Program-made: the position numbers and the translations under genes
Notes under the pieces: generated by a model
Told to the model about the DNA's origin: nothing
The model's input: only the letters and a program-made list of their open reading frames with translations
Databases searched by the model: none
Origin: Chloranthus sessilifolius
Taxonomy: Eukaryota > Streptophyta > Magnoliopsida > Chloranthales > Chloranthaceae
Length of the DNA stretch: 64,000 nucleotides
Assembly (NCBI GenBank): GCA_021018995.1
Contig: CM037591.1
Location: forward strand, 66,491,901-66,555,900
Direction: 5' to 3'
In this document: positions 47,505-58,529 of the stretch, piece by piece
How positions within the stretch are numbered: the first letter of the stretch is position 1
Layout of the letters: each line of letters opens with the position of its first letter

Positions 47505-47940
47505 CACCCTCCCTTCTTTTGCTTGTAAATCTTTATCCACAGACAACCAAACCAGTCTATGAAAGCCGTCAACTAAAGGAATCTCACCGCAGCAAACGCT
47601 TGCCAAAATTGACCCTGTTGCATACCCGATCCCACATCTAATCTCAAAGTTCCATTCTTCACCAGTATTACCTAAAAATTTCCTATAAAAGAGTGCACAA
47701 AAAATGCCTTCATACTTTTGTTGCCAAATTCTGCTACCCTTGCCTTAAAGACATTGATTTCCTCCAAGCTACATAATAAAGTGGCGGATCATAAAATTCC
47801 TCATTGTTTTGCAGACGCTTGTAATCCGCATGTAATATCCGAACCTGCCTAGGAAAGCCATCAGCTAAGGATCCTAGCCGTACCACAGACTTCTCAAAAG
47901 AGGATCCTATTCCCTACCGAACTTTAAGGCTACTCCCTTC
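47505..47940 (-). pseudogene. L1-type LINE fragment (3' part)
   Basis: On the minus strand, broken readings give SLEEINVFKARVAEFGNKSMKAFF and, in another frame, a stretch resembling the 'VG.G...RFW.D.W.GD.PL.D.FPRLF.LS.DK' segment after the LINE reverse transcriptase (here CGEIPLVDGFHRLVWLSVDK around 47590-47520). A partial second copy (GGATCCTTAGCTGATGGCTT at about 47880) suggests a duplication. It is very diverged and no end was defined. Confidence 0.4.
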
Positions 47941-49244
47941 CTAAACTTTTGTTTTCTTTGTTCATATTTAGGGCTGTCAACGGGGCAGGTTTCAGCCCGA
48001 ATCCGTCCCGGATTAGCTGGGCTTGGGCTCACTTTTTTTAACCCAAATGGTAAACGGGTCGGGCCGGGCTAAGCCCTAATAAAAAATGGGGTCAGGTTCG
48101 GGCTCTGATGTAGGTGTTTAAAATTTTCGGGCCAGTAAGCCTGGTCTGAACCCGGGCTGTAAAACATCTCCTTTTTTAGAAAGGGCTTGTAAAATGACAA
48201 AAGTAGGCCCCCTTATTACTGTTCAACCGATAAATCAGGGGGTAAATTAGTCATTTCGCCCCCTTTAGCACTATATAACCCTCTCATCGATTAGGGTTTC
48301 TTCATCTGCCCCTCAATCCTCATCTCATCGCTTCACATAAACGGCGACGCGGCAGCAGGTAGCAGCAGCCAGCACCCAACAGCTTTGGGTTTCCACTTAT
48401 AGCACACTCATTTCCTATAATCCCCAAATAATACGCATATAATGAGAAAAATACGCCTCAACGTTTTTTTTTACACGAGGGTTGTTCAGTTCACAGTAAT
48501 TGAAGGCTGCATTACACTATTCACTTTGCAGGTATTATTTAAGTGTCACGAAACCCAAGCCTCGTAAGGTTCAAAAATTACAGGAGCTTTTTGCAACGGC
48601 TGTAAAAAGTCCATTTTTTTTCTTTGCCTTTCATAGAGGCGTCTAACAGAGGCTTTTAGTGAGACAAGAAGTTGAGGGCCGATTTTGATCTGCAAAGGGT
48701 TTCTTCCTTGAGTTTTGGAGGGATTCACTGATGCCTTTTGTATAAAAGGCTGTTTTGTGATCTGGGTAGGTGTTGGTTTTGAGGGATTGGGGTAAGGCTG
48801 ATTTTTGAGGGTTTGGTTCTTTGGGAAAATTTCTGTATTTTGGGGCGATTCACTGATGGGTTTTGTTAACAAGAGTGTTTTGTGATCTGGGCTAGTGTTG
48901 GTTTTGAGGGATTTGGGGCTTGACTAATGAGAATGAGATAGAGAGAGTTAAGAGGGAGATGGAGACCTGAAGGGGCGTCGCCGTGTTGGTCCAGGCCGTC
49001 GTTGCACAGTTTCGGGTTGCCGAGAGTAGAGAGAGAGAGAGAGACTCAGCTGAGGTCTCTAACTCTAACCGAGAGAGAGAGAGAGATTATGTAAAGAAAT
49101 TGCACCCGTTTTTCATGGGAAGAGCACACACCCTTCCATCATAAGAAACTCATTATGCAAAGATTGGTGTGCTGTAAAGAAACTCATTATGTTCATTGCA
49201 TCAAGAAACAATTGGTGTGCGGGGATGGCCTTCTTTTTATCTTA

Positions 49245-49655
49245 GGGAGCCATTACTTGCACACTCTTTTCAAGTGATTGTACCGGATTGCATCGAATTT
49301 AAAAGAAAGACTTGCAAGTTTGACGACCTTTACTATGTGAAAACACCATCTAAGCCGTTTGATTTGAAGGCCATGATTTAAAGATATCAATTGCAAAAGA
49401 TTAGAACAAAATATAATTTTCATCATTTGATTAAATGGAGTCAAAGGCTATTATATAATTCAACAGTTGACTACAATAGATCATATGACAAGTATCGTGT
49501 TTTGCTCCAATTTTATGTACCAGAGATCTATTGATCAGGAACTTCAAATCAGACAGCCCATATTGCATTTTTACATATCACATGTCCCTAAAATGCGAAG
49601 TCTTTCTTTAAATTCGGTGCAATCACTTGAAAAACGTGTGCAAGTAATGTCTCCC
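49245..49655. mobile_element. Mutator-type hairpin MITE
   Basis: The left terminus GGGAGCCATTACTTGCACAC is inverted against the right terminus GTGTGCAAGTAATGTCTCCC with one difference. A perfect 9-bp duplication TTTATCTTA lies at 49236-49244 and 49656-49664. The 411-bp element can fold almost end to end. The interior (CCATGATTTAAAGATATCA, TTTTCATCATTTGATT) carries the GATGGAGATC-family motifs, which suggests that family is also Mutator-derived. Confidence 0.9.
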
Positions 49656-49821
49656 TTTATCTTATCTCTAATAAAATATTTACTAGCATTATTGGTGTGC
49701 CCATGACGGGGACGCGGACATTGGATACGGGTCGTTTCGCGTGTACCGACGTTAGAAGAAGCGGAACGGAAACGGAGATCAAAACCCGACTTAAAGAATC
49801 AGCGTGCTGGAGCAATGCCAG

Positions 49822-49935
49822 TCAATCGATCAACATCTGGTATTCGATCGATTGACTGTGGCCTGTGAGGAACTAATTCTGACGACTTATTTATATATGA
49901 GTCAATCGATCGAATACCAAAGTGTTGATCGATTG
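49822..49935. repeat. TCAATCGATCGA palindrome pairs in the 5' LTR U3
   Basis: Four copies of TCAATCGATCGA or its complement, 118-231 bp into the LTR and about 100-210 bp upstream of the LTR TATA box TATATAA (50032-50038). The 3' LTR carries the same set at 55694-55805. Three more pairs lie in the leader at 50702-50815. Confidence 0.88.
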
Positions 49936-50967
49936 ATTGTGGTGTGACCAGAGTTCGAATTTAAATTTTTAGGGGCAAACTTGTCTTTCTTGTTATTTAT
50001 TTTTGTTTTAGGGTTTTATTTTAAGACCTCCTATATAAGGTCATTAAAAAAAACAATGTAAGCAGTTTTTGATTAATGAATGAAAGAACTTTTGCTTTTG
50101 GAACTTGAGATGAGTTTCTTTGAAGAGTGAATCTTTGCTTCCCGAGAAGGGTTTGGTGTGAAGCCAAGGGTGTGAAGCCCAAAATCTATCTTCTTCCTAT
50201 TTCTTCAATTTTATTTTCTTTCTCTGCTTGTTTTGATCCCATAAACCATAAATCCAGTCATTATCCTTTTTTCCAAAACTCCCAAAATCAGAACCATTGA
50301 ATCAATCTGACTCAAACCCTAGACCTTATACGAACCGTTAATCAACCTGAATCAGAACCCCTTAGAGGACTCATGATCCCATCATTGAATCTTGAACGGC
50401 GTTCTAATCTGGAAAAGTTAGACTTCTACCTCTAGAACCGATCTACACCGCGAATCTAACGGATCTAGCGCATGGACCAGACCCTACTCGAATCAAGCGC
50501 GATCTTCCAATGGTAAACTACGAACCCTAAGGTATCCGCATTAATTTCATGGTTTATTGCTTAATTAATTTAGTTTAATTTCGGCAATTAATTAAATTAT
50601 GACATTCATGTAGTTTAGGGTCCTTGTCCCGCATCAGTTTTGGTATCAAAGCCTAAGTTCTAGGTTAAGCATATTGTGTGGCATATTCTCTGTTTTCTGT
50701 GTCAATCGATTGATTACTCTTATTTAATCGATTGATTCTGATTGAATCTATTTGTTTATCCCGACAGAGCATTCAATATCAATCGATTGACTTATCTATA
50801 TCAATCGATCGACTGATATTCTTTGGTTTATTGCATTCCACTTTTCTTTGCATTTATTCCTATTGTGTTCAAAGCGTGTGCACGTCTTGTGTTCGATAAA
50901 ATCCCTCTTTCATTGTGGTCCATATTTGCATGCCCATTTAGAACCTGTATTAGTAGTTGTGATCACC

Positions 50968-52074
50968 ATGGACATGAATGAGATTGCCAATGCTCTTAAC
51001 GACATGAGATCTGAATTGAAAGCAATCACTGATCGAATGGCTGCCATGGAGCAAGCCCAAAGGAACCTTGAACCTCCAATGAAAGGTTGTTAGACTGAGT
51101 CAATCAGTTAGATGGAGGTGATGAATACATTGAGCAACGTCGTGGACGTGATGGCCCATGTTTCGAACGCAATGGTTACCAACATGATCGGAACCGGAAT
51201 CATAGGATGGATCATTGTGGAGATGACCACGACCTGAATGGGAAACTCCTTAAAAACGTCCGAGTTGAGTTCCCAACTTTCGATGAAAGACTAGACCCTC
51301 AAGTCTTCCTTGATTGGTTATCCGATATGGACCAACACTTTGAGTGGTTTGGCATGAGTGATGAGCGATGCATCAGGCTCGCCAAAATGAAACTCATTGG
51401 TCAAGCTCGACTCTTTTGGGTCAACGTTGATCGCATCAGAATGAATGCGGGTTGTACTCCCATTACCCGTTGGGAGGACATGAAGGAGTGACTTACAGAG
51501 TACGTTCCTTCCTCATACTACCATTGTCTCCTCAATTAATGGTAAAATCTACGCCAAGTTAGTATTCTCGTAGCGGATTATATTGATAAATTTGAAGAAT
51601 TCATGATGAGAGCCAAAGTGTCTGAAGACCCCCAAAGTCACTCTATCCAGATTTCGCACTGGATTGAGGTTTGACTTGCAAAAAGAGTTAGTCTCTCACC
51701 CCGTTGAGACTCTTGCTGAATGTTATACCGTCGTTTAAGACCTTGAATGATATATGAAAATGACGGTGGTGAGGCGATCTGAGTCTCATATCAGTCAACC
51801 TTGTACTGGCGAGGTGAGGAGTAGTGTTGGAAACCCACCCCCCAAACCCACACAATCTACATCCGATGTGCGGTTTGACAAAGGAAAGGGTGTGGTAGGA
51901 GAATCCTCGAAGGGCGGTTCTCACATTAAGTGTTACAACTGTCAAGGGTTGGGACACTTTGCCGCCCAATGCCCTAACCCACAAAGGAATCGCTACGTCG
52001 AGGGAGAGGGCAACAAGGATGACGGAGTTTTTGAAGAAGTGGTCTTTGAGCCGAACGCCACACCTAGTAATTAG
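50968..52074 (+). pseudogene. Gag of the chromovirus, broken
   Basis: ATG at 50968 gives MDMNEIANALNDMRSELKAI, a short coiled start. A stop TAG follows at 51091-51093. The capsid core resumes at 51267-51450 (VEFPTFDERLDPQVFLDWLS, then RLAKMKLIGQARLFW), in which 'FDG.LDP..FLDWL' and 'A..KL.G.A..WW' are the retrotransposon gag signatures. A further frameshift separates the nucleocapsid. The zinc knuckle CYNCQGLGHFAAQC at 51931-51972 is complete (C-X2-C-X4-H-X4-C). A stop closes the frame at 52072. Confidence 0.85.
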
Positions 52075-52080
52075 GAAGGT

Positions 52081-52572
52081 GATGACATGGGTCGTGCTCT
52101 AGTTGTGAGGTGTGCCTTTGCACAACCTCAACGGGATGAAAAGGAGGATTAGCGAAGGGAGAACATCTTTTACACCTTCGCTACATGTGGGACAAAGAGT
52201 TGTAGGGTTATCGTGGATAGGGAAGGCTGCACCAATGTGGTGTCAGAACATACCGTCACCCGCTTAGGGCTTACACCCGAAGCCCACTCGAGACCTTACA
52301 AAGTCGCATGGGTAGACTCCTCATCCATTCCTGTGTCTCAAAGGTGTCGCGTACCAATACAATTGGGTTTGTATTCTGACACCTTATGGTGCGATGTGGT
52401 GCCGATAGATGTGGGCCATATCATTTTAGGAAGACCATGGTTCTATGACTTGAACGTGACTATTTTTGGCTGAACTAACATTTGCATGTTCAATTATAAG
52501 GGTAAGAAAATCACTCTTTACCCTTTGGCTCCGAAAGCACCATCGACCAACAAAGTCGAGAAGAAGGGCGGT
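52081..52572 (+). pseudogene. Protease region of the chromovirus, active site changed
   Basis: Around 52205-52260 the reading is CRVIVDREGCTNVVSEHTV. Aspartic proteases of this lineage have D-S-G at this point; here it is D-R-E, so the catalytic triplet is lost although the aspartate remains. The second half (IPVSQRCRVPIQLGLY and the flap-distal HIILGRPWFYDL at 52428-52460) is recognisable. A stop at 52471 (FGC then TGA) breaks the link to reverse transcriptase. Confidence 0.8.
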
Positions 52573-53950
52573 TAGTCCAAGACCATTAACTTTGTGAGCT
52601 CTTCAGAGTTTGAGAAAGCAGCATTAGATGAGAGTGTGGTGTACGTAGTTGTCACCGTTGAGAGTGCTCCTGAGTCAGTAAGCGAGTACCCCAAGGAGGT
52701 CGAGCCGATCATGAATGAATTTGCAGATGTCTTCCCTAAAGACTTACCCAATGAGCTTCCTCCAATGCGTGACATTCAACATGCGATCGATTTGGTTCCC
52801 GGATCTACCCTACCAAACCTACCCCATTACAGGTTAAATCCGGTTGAGCACACCGAATTGACTCGGCAAGTCAATGAGCTCCTTCAGAAGGGGTTCATCC
52901 AAGAGAGTCTGAGCCCGTGTGCCGTACCCGCCCTATTCACTCCTAAGAAAGATGGTACATGGCACATGTGTGTGGATAACCGTGCAATCAACAAGATTAT
53001 GGTTAAATATCTATTTCCCATACCAAGGCTCGACGATATGCTTGATATGATGGTTGACGCCACTATATTTTCCAAGATAGACCTTAAAAGTGGCTACCAT
53101 CAAGTTCGCATTCGTCCTGGCGATGAGTGGAAAACCGCCTTCAAGGCCAAGGATGGTCTTTATGAGTGGATGGTCATGCCTTTTGGGCTTTTGAATGCCC
53201 CAAGCACATTCATGAGGCTCATGACCCAAGTGTTGAGGCCGTTTCTCGGCAAATTCCTTGTCGTATACTTTGACGACATCTTGATTTACAGTCATAACAA
53301 AGAATAACACATTATCCACCTAAGATTGGTTTGTGAAACCTTGAGGGGAGAAAGGTTATATGCGAATCTCAAGGAATGCACATTCATGCAACAATCCGTT
53401 GTATTCTTGGGATTCATTGTCTTGGCTGATGGGATGGTTGCGGAGCCCGAGAAGGTTAAGGCCATTGTGGAGTGGTCCGAGCCTAGGAATATTCATGATG
53501 TCTGTAGCTTCCATGGATTGGCCACATTCTATCGTCGCTTCATCCGAAACTTTAGCACCATTATGGCTCCTATTACCGATTGTATGCGAAAAGGGGAGTT
53601 TCAATGGGGCCGAGCCGCGACGAAGGCCTTTGTTGAGGTAAAAGATAAGATGTCTAGTGCACCCGTCATGCGCCTACCAGACTTTTCTAAAGTCTTTGAA
53701 GTAGCCTGTGATGCGTCGGGTGTGGGAATAGGCGGAGTGCTTAGCCAAGAAGGCCACTCAGTGGCCTATTTTAGCGAGAAGCTTAATAAGGCGAAGCAAA
53801 AATACTCCACCTATGACAAGGAGTTCTATGCGGTCGTCTGATCTCTTTGGTATTGGAAGCACTACCTTAGACCGCAGAAATTTGTGTTGTTTTCTCACCA
53901 TGAAGCCTTACGCTTCCTTGCTTTACAGAAAAAGTTGAACCCAAGACACG
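52573..53950 (+). pseudogene. Reverse transcriptase and RNase H of the chromovirus, broken
   Basis: In one frame from 52594: [20 protein letters not shown], then the fingers and palm ([42 protein letters not shown]) and the catalytic YFDD at 53266-53277 followed by ILIYS. A single in-frame TAA at 53305 interrupts. The frame resumes with the thumb and connection ([30 protein letters not shown]) and RNase H ([16 protein letters not shown] with the first catalytic Asp, then [12 protein letters not shown]). TGA at 53839 stands where a tryptophan codon is usual. A frameshift follows before the rest of RNase H (HYLRPQKFVLFSHHEAL reading near 53870). Confidence 0.92.
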
Positions 53951-55667
53951 CCAAGTGGGTCGAGTACCTTCAGGGTTCACATTCGTGTTAAAGCATAAGG
54001 CTGGTGCTGAGAACAAGACAGTTGATGCACTTAGTCAACGGGTGTTGACTTTGCGCACCATGAGCACTGAGGTCGTCGGATTTGAGCAGTTGAAACAAGA
54101 TTACCTTGAATGCTCAAATTTTGGGCGGATTACATACTCTCTCGTTGACAACATTAGCTCAAGTATACCTGCGGAATGATGTATCTATTCAAAGGACTTC
54201 ACCTATGCATCCCTACTTTCTCATTTGGGAGTTACATGCCGGAGGGATTGCAGGACATTTCAGACGCAACAAGACCATTGCTTTGACGATAGGTTTTATT
54301 GGCCTAGCCTTATGAGAGATGCTTCACGGGTCGTAAAACAATGTCGTACATGCCAAGTAGCCAAATAAAGTAAACAAAATACTGGTTTGTACACCCCGTT
54401 ACCCTGCCACACACCCCGTGGCAAGACATCTCTATGGATTTCGTGCTCGGACTTCCCAAGACTCAACGGAAGCACGGTTCCATTTTTTGTGGTGGTGGAC
54501 CGCTTCTCTAAGATGGCCCACTTCATACTCTGCTCCAAAACCTTCGATGCGGCTCATATAGCAAAATTATTTTTCGGGGAGGTTGTGCGTCTCCATGGGT
54601 TACCCAAAACCATTGTGTCGGATCGGTATGTGAAGTGCACCAGTTACTTATGGAAAACTTTATGGCACATGATAGGTACCATGCTCCGGTTTTCTTCGGC
54701 CTATCATCCTCAAACCGATGGCCAAACGGAAGTCACCAATAGGAGCTTAAGTAATCTCCTTCGTTGTTTAGTCGGTGATCATATTAGGACCTGAGATTCT
54801 ACGTTGCCAATAGCCGAGTTTGCATACAACAATTCTGTCAATAAGTCCCTAGGCATGAGTCCGTTTGAGGTCGTACATGGGCATAGGCCAAGGACACCAT
54901 TAGATTTAATCCCCATGTCTGCATCATATCGAGTGTCTGAGTCCGCAGACGTATTTGCACAACACATTCATAACTTGCACGCCAAAATTAGACAAAAAAT
55001 TAATTCAAGCAATGAGCATTACAAGATAATTGCGGATGCACATAGGCGCTTCAAAGAATTTCAAGTGGGGGATTATGTGATGGTTCGGGTTAGGCCTGAA
55101 CGATTCCCATCGGGAGTCGCGAAGAAGCTCCAAGCACGCGACGTTAGGCCTTTTAGAATTGTGGCAATGAGCGGGCCTAATGCGTATGCTCTTGAACTTT
55201 CGCCGGATATTGGGGTCAGGTCTACGTTCAATGTGGAGGGCCTCATCCCTTCTTTGGGCTCAACCCCACCCCCTACCAACCCTTTCCAAGCAGTCCCGAG
55301 CCCAAATCCCATCCCCACCCCGCAACCTCTACCATTCCCTTCCCCACGCAGGCAGAGGAGAGATGAAATTGAAGGGATACTTGATGATTTTGTGATATCC
55401 ACCCATGGTGGAGGGTTTCAGAAATACTTGGTTAAGTGGATGGGAAAGCCGGCCTCCGAGAACACGTGGTTAACTGAAGATGAGGTGCGACGCCTGGACC
55501 CTGACGTGCTCGATCGCTATTACCACGCCGCTTCATCGGTGATGAAGCCTTTTCGGCCAGGGATGATTGACGGGGACTCCGACATTGTAGACATTGGATA
55601 CGGGCCGTTTCGCGTGTACCGACGTCGGAAGAAGCGGAACGGAAACGGAGATCAAAACCCGACTTAA
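53951..55667 (+). pseudogene. Integrase and chromodomain of the chromovirus, broken; runs into the 3' LTR
   Basis: The RNase H tail FVLKHKAGAENKTVDALSQR is at 53965-54040. The zinc-binding HAGGIAGHFRRNKT is at 54232 and CRTCQVAK at about 54343. The catalytic core has Asp in SMDFVLGLP (54430), Asp in IVSDRYVK (54620) and Glu in TDGQTEVTNRS (54715), so D, D and E are all present, but two frameshifts and a TGA at 54792 split it. From 54804 an open 287-codon segment carries the GPY/F-like module (FQVGDYVMVRV, RPFRIVAMSGPNAYALEL) and, at 55365-55520, a chromodomain (EIEGILDDFVIST, YLVKWMGKPASENTWL). The C-terminus is basic (YRRRKKRNGNGDQ), encoded inside the 3' LTR, ending at 55667. Confidence 0.92.
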
Positions 55668-57518
55668 AGAATCAGTGTGCTGGAATAATGCCAGTCAATT
55701 GATCGACATCTGGTATTCGATCGATTGACTGTGGCTTGTGAGGAACTAATTCTTGCGACTTATTTATATATGAGTCAATTGATCGAATACCAAGTGTCGA
55801 TCGATTGACTGTGCTGTGACCAGAATTCGAATTTAAATTTTTAGGGGCAAACTTGTCTTTCTTTTTGTTTATTTTTGTTTTAGGGTTTTATTTTAAGACG
55901 TATATAAAGGTCATTAAAAAAAACAATGTAAGCAGTTTTTGGTTAATGAATGAAAGAGCTTTTGCTTTTGGAACTTGAGATGAGTTTCTTTGAAGAGTGA
56001 TTCTTCGCTTCCCGAGAAGGGTTTGGTGTGGAGCCAAGGGTGTGAAGCCCAAAATCTATCTTCTACCTATTTCTTTAATTTTATTTTTCTTTCTCTACTT
56101 GTTTTGATCCCATAAATCATAAATCCAGTCATTATCCTTTTTTCCAAAACTCCCAAAATCAGAACCATTGAATCAATCTAATTTAGATCTTATATGAACC
56201 GTTAACCAACTCGAATCAGAACCCCTTAGAGGACTCATGATCCCGTCATTGAATCATGAGCGGCGCCCTAATCTGGAAAAGCTAGAGTTCTACCTCTAGA
56301 ATCGATCTACACCACGAATCTAACGGATCTGACGCATGGATCGGACCCTACTTGAATCAAGCGCGATCTTCCAATGGAAAACTACGAACCTTAAGGTATC
56401 CACATTAATTTCATGGTTTATTGCTTAATTAATTTAGTTTATTTCGGCAATTAATTAAATCATGACATTTACGTAGTTTAGGGTCCTTGTCCCGCATCAG
56501 CCCATCATGCTCGGTGAAGTCAGATACTAGCCACGATAAATGGGGAATATCAATTTTCACATGAATTTAAATATATTATTGATGCGGGAACTTACTAAAT
56601 GCAATGTTAGGGCAGAGATTAGGATTAAAACTAATTTAATCAATTAAAAATAACAATTTCTCATAACAAATTATCGCGAAAAATTATGAAAATTCAATTC
56701 AGTGATTTAATTCCGACCCAAAATAGCGTTACTTTAGTATACATTCCCTATTGCGGATCTAAAAGATTAGGGTTCTGATGAATGGCTAGATCTCTAATAG
56801 TTTTAGGGCGTCGAATGAACTCGCAAGTGATTTCTCTCGATGCCAAATGAAAATAAAAGGCTAATAAAATTAATGATGAACAAAATATTGATTTTGGGCT
56901 TTTATGAGATCAATAAAATAATTATGATTACGCTACTTACGCAAGCCATAAATTTAAAGAAGATAGAGATGGAAGAAGAGTTAGTCTCGCACCAAACCGC
57001 AAGCGGGAATCGAAGAATCGCTCTCCGTTTTGAGAGAATCACACTTTCACGAAAGTTTAGAACTCTCAATTTTGCATAAGCAATTTTCATTAACCAAAAG
57101 CTAATAAGAAAAGTGTTTACAAGCCTTTAAAATTAGAAATCCTAGTATAACTCTAATTCCTAATTCAAATAAAAGAAATATCCTAATTCTTCTAAAACAA
57201 TAAAGTCCTAAAACAATAAGGAAACTAATCCTATTTCTAATAAAAAAAATAACTCTTGCTTTCTAAAATAAAATAATAAAAGAGACTAATCCTAATTCAA
57301 TTAGGATTCTTGAAATTCGTCACTTTATGTGCAACTTCCGAAAATTGACTATAACTTCTTCAATACTTGTCGGAATTGCTCAATTTTTGGCTCGTTGGAA
57401 GCTAGTTCGATAAGCTTTCAAATATGACCAATTTCACATCAATCTGACTTCGTTTGACACTTCAAAATAGGCCAAACATAAAAGTGACAGGATTGGAAGT
57501 TGAAGACCCTAATAAATT

Positions 57519-57836
57519 TTAGATTTTCTTCTTTTTGATCAAACGGGTCTTTAACGGGCCTTTTTTAAAAACCCATTCGCGAGTCCACTTTCTCTTTTGA
57601 AGTCTCCTCTTTATCTGACCACGATTCAAACAGGCGGATTTAAAGTTCGCATCAATCCCCTCTACTTTGAAAAAGTTCGACCTTGAACTTTGGTTGGCAT
57701 GGATATTCACGGTCGCGATCACAGACAATATATAGGGAACCTCGATCGGAAGCGGCTTGAATCGGATGCCCCCATCAACTCTCCCCGTGTTAGAACGATG
57801 CATTCCTGATGAATACTGGTTGTGATAGAGCTCCAA
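57519..57836 (-). pseudogene. Conserved unrecognised tail segment of element K, crossing into the LTR
   Basis: The minus strand reads EVPYILSVIATVNIHANQSS, RSNFFKVEGIDANFKSACLN, then RGQIKRRLQKRKW and WVFKKGPLKTR. It aligns residue by residue with the tail of the element J ORF at 45809-46030. The LTR boundary at 57654 falls at the same point in both (in VEGIDANF). The upstream part (DPDLLELYHNQYSSGMHR) is the remnant of a chromodomain end. The following 50-residue basic region is encoded by the LTR. Confidence 0.6.
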
Positions 57837-58529
57837 GAGATCCGGGTCAATCTGCTGAAACTCTTGTGTAATTCACGTGTTCTGTGAGTCACTCTTGTTC
57901 TTTCACTTGACCAAATGCTTCTAAAGTCCCTCGTGGTTGGTGGACACAATCTGATCTTCCAGCACATCTTTTATGATCTCACGGATTTGTCGAGTAGGTG
58001 GGGCTAACGGTGTGGGTAGGGAAATTATTGGTTCATCAGATGTAGAAGGCTCAAAGGGGTTGACAGAGATGGTTGAAGGGCCATGGAATGGAACAAGGTC
58101 CTCCACGTTGGAAGTCGTGCTAATCTCCAAATTCGGTGGAAGATCTAAGATGTAAGCATTAGAACTGGCACGCTTCAAGATTTGATAGGGTCTAGCATCG
58201 CAAGATTGTAACTTCTTTGTAACTCCTTGTGGGAATCGCTCGAGTCTATTCTGAACCATCACAAAATCACCCTCTTGGAATTTTTTGAACCATCTGTGAA
58301 AATCTGTAGAAAACTTGTATTTCTCATTCTGTAAATTAATTCTTTTCTTAATCTCAGCAATCAACTCATGAATGCAATATGCAAAAGTGGATGCAGACTC
58401 TGATGACCTTTGATGAATGGACATTGGGAGAAAATCTGTGTGTTCTAGTATGCGGCTTACCCTTCCATTGGATGAGGTATGCCTGATGTTTCTCAGATTG
58501 CTTTCTCCTTGCAGTTCAAGTGTTGTCAA
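57837..58529 (-). pseudogene. Integrase GPY/F-like tail and degenerate chromodomain of element K
   Basis: The minus strand from about 58410 reads SESASTFAYCIHELIAEIKK, EGDFVMVQNRLERFPQGVTK, then ARPYQILKRASSNAYILDLP, which is the GPY/F module and equivalent to 54900-55200 in the chromovirus. It ends EIIKDVLEDQIVSTNHEGL, followed over three stops by KHLVK-KNKSDSQNT-IT (57900-57840), a chromodomain in the normal place. Two of the stops are TGA where chromodomains have Trp. No integrase catalytic core precedes it. Confidence 0.8.

Larger units (their letters stand above)
49704..56499 (+). mobile_element. Ty3/Gypsy chromovirus, complete in structure, coding region broken
   Basis: 6,796 bp. LTRs are 49704-50636 and 55568-56499 (933 and 932 bp, TGACGGGGAC...CCGCATCA, roughly 95% alike by eye). 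The target duplication is GCCCA (49699-49703 and 56500-56504), perfect. The primer-binding site TGGTATCAAAGC is at 50641-50652, one mismatch to the initiator tRNA-Met type. The order gag, protease, reverse transcriptase, RNase H, integrase, chromodomain defines a chromovirus. Several stops and frameshifts make it non-functional. No clear polypurine tract precedes the 3' LTR, because the polyprotein runs 100 bases into it. Confidence 0.95.
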
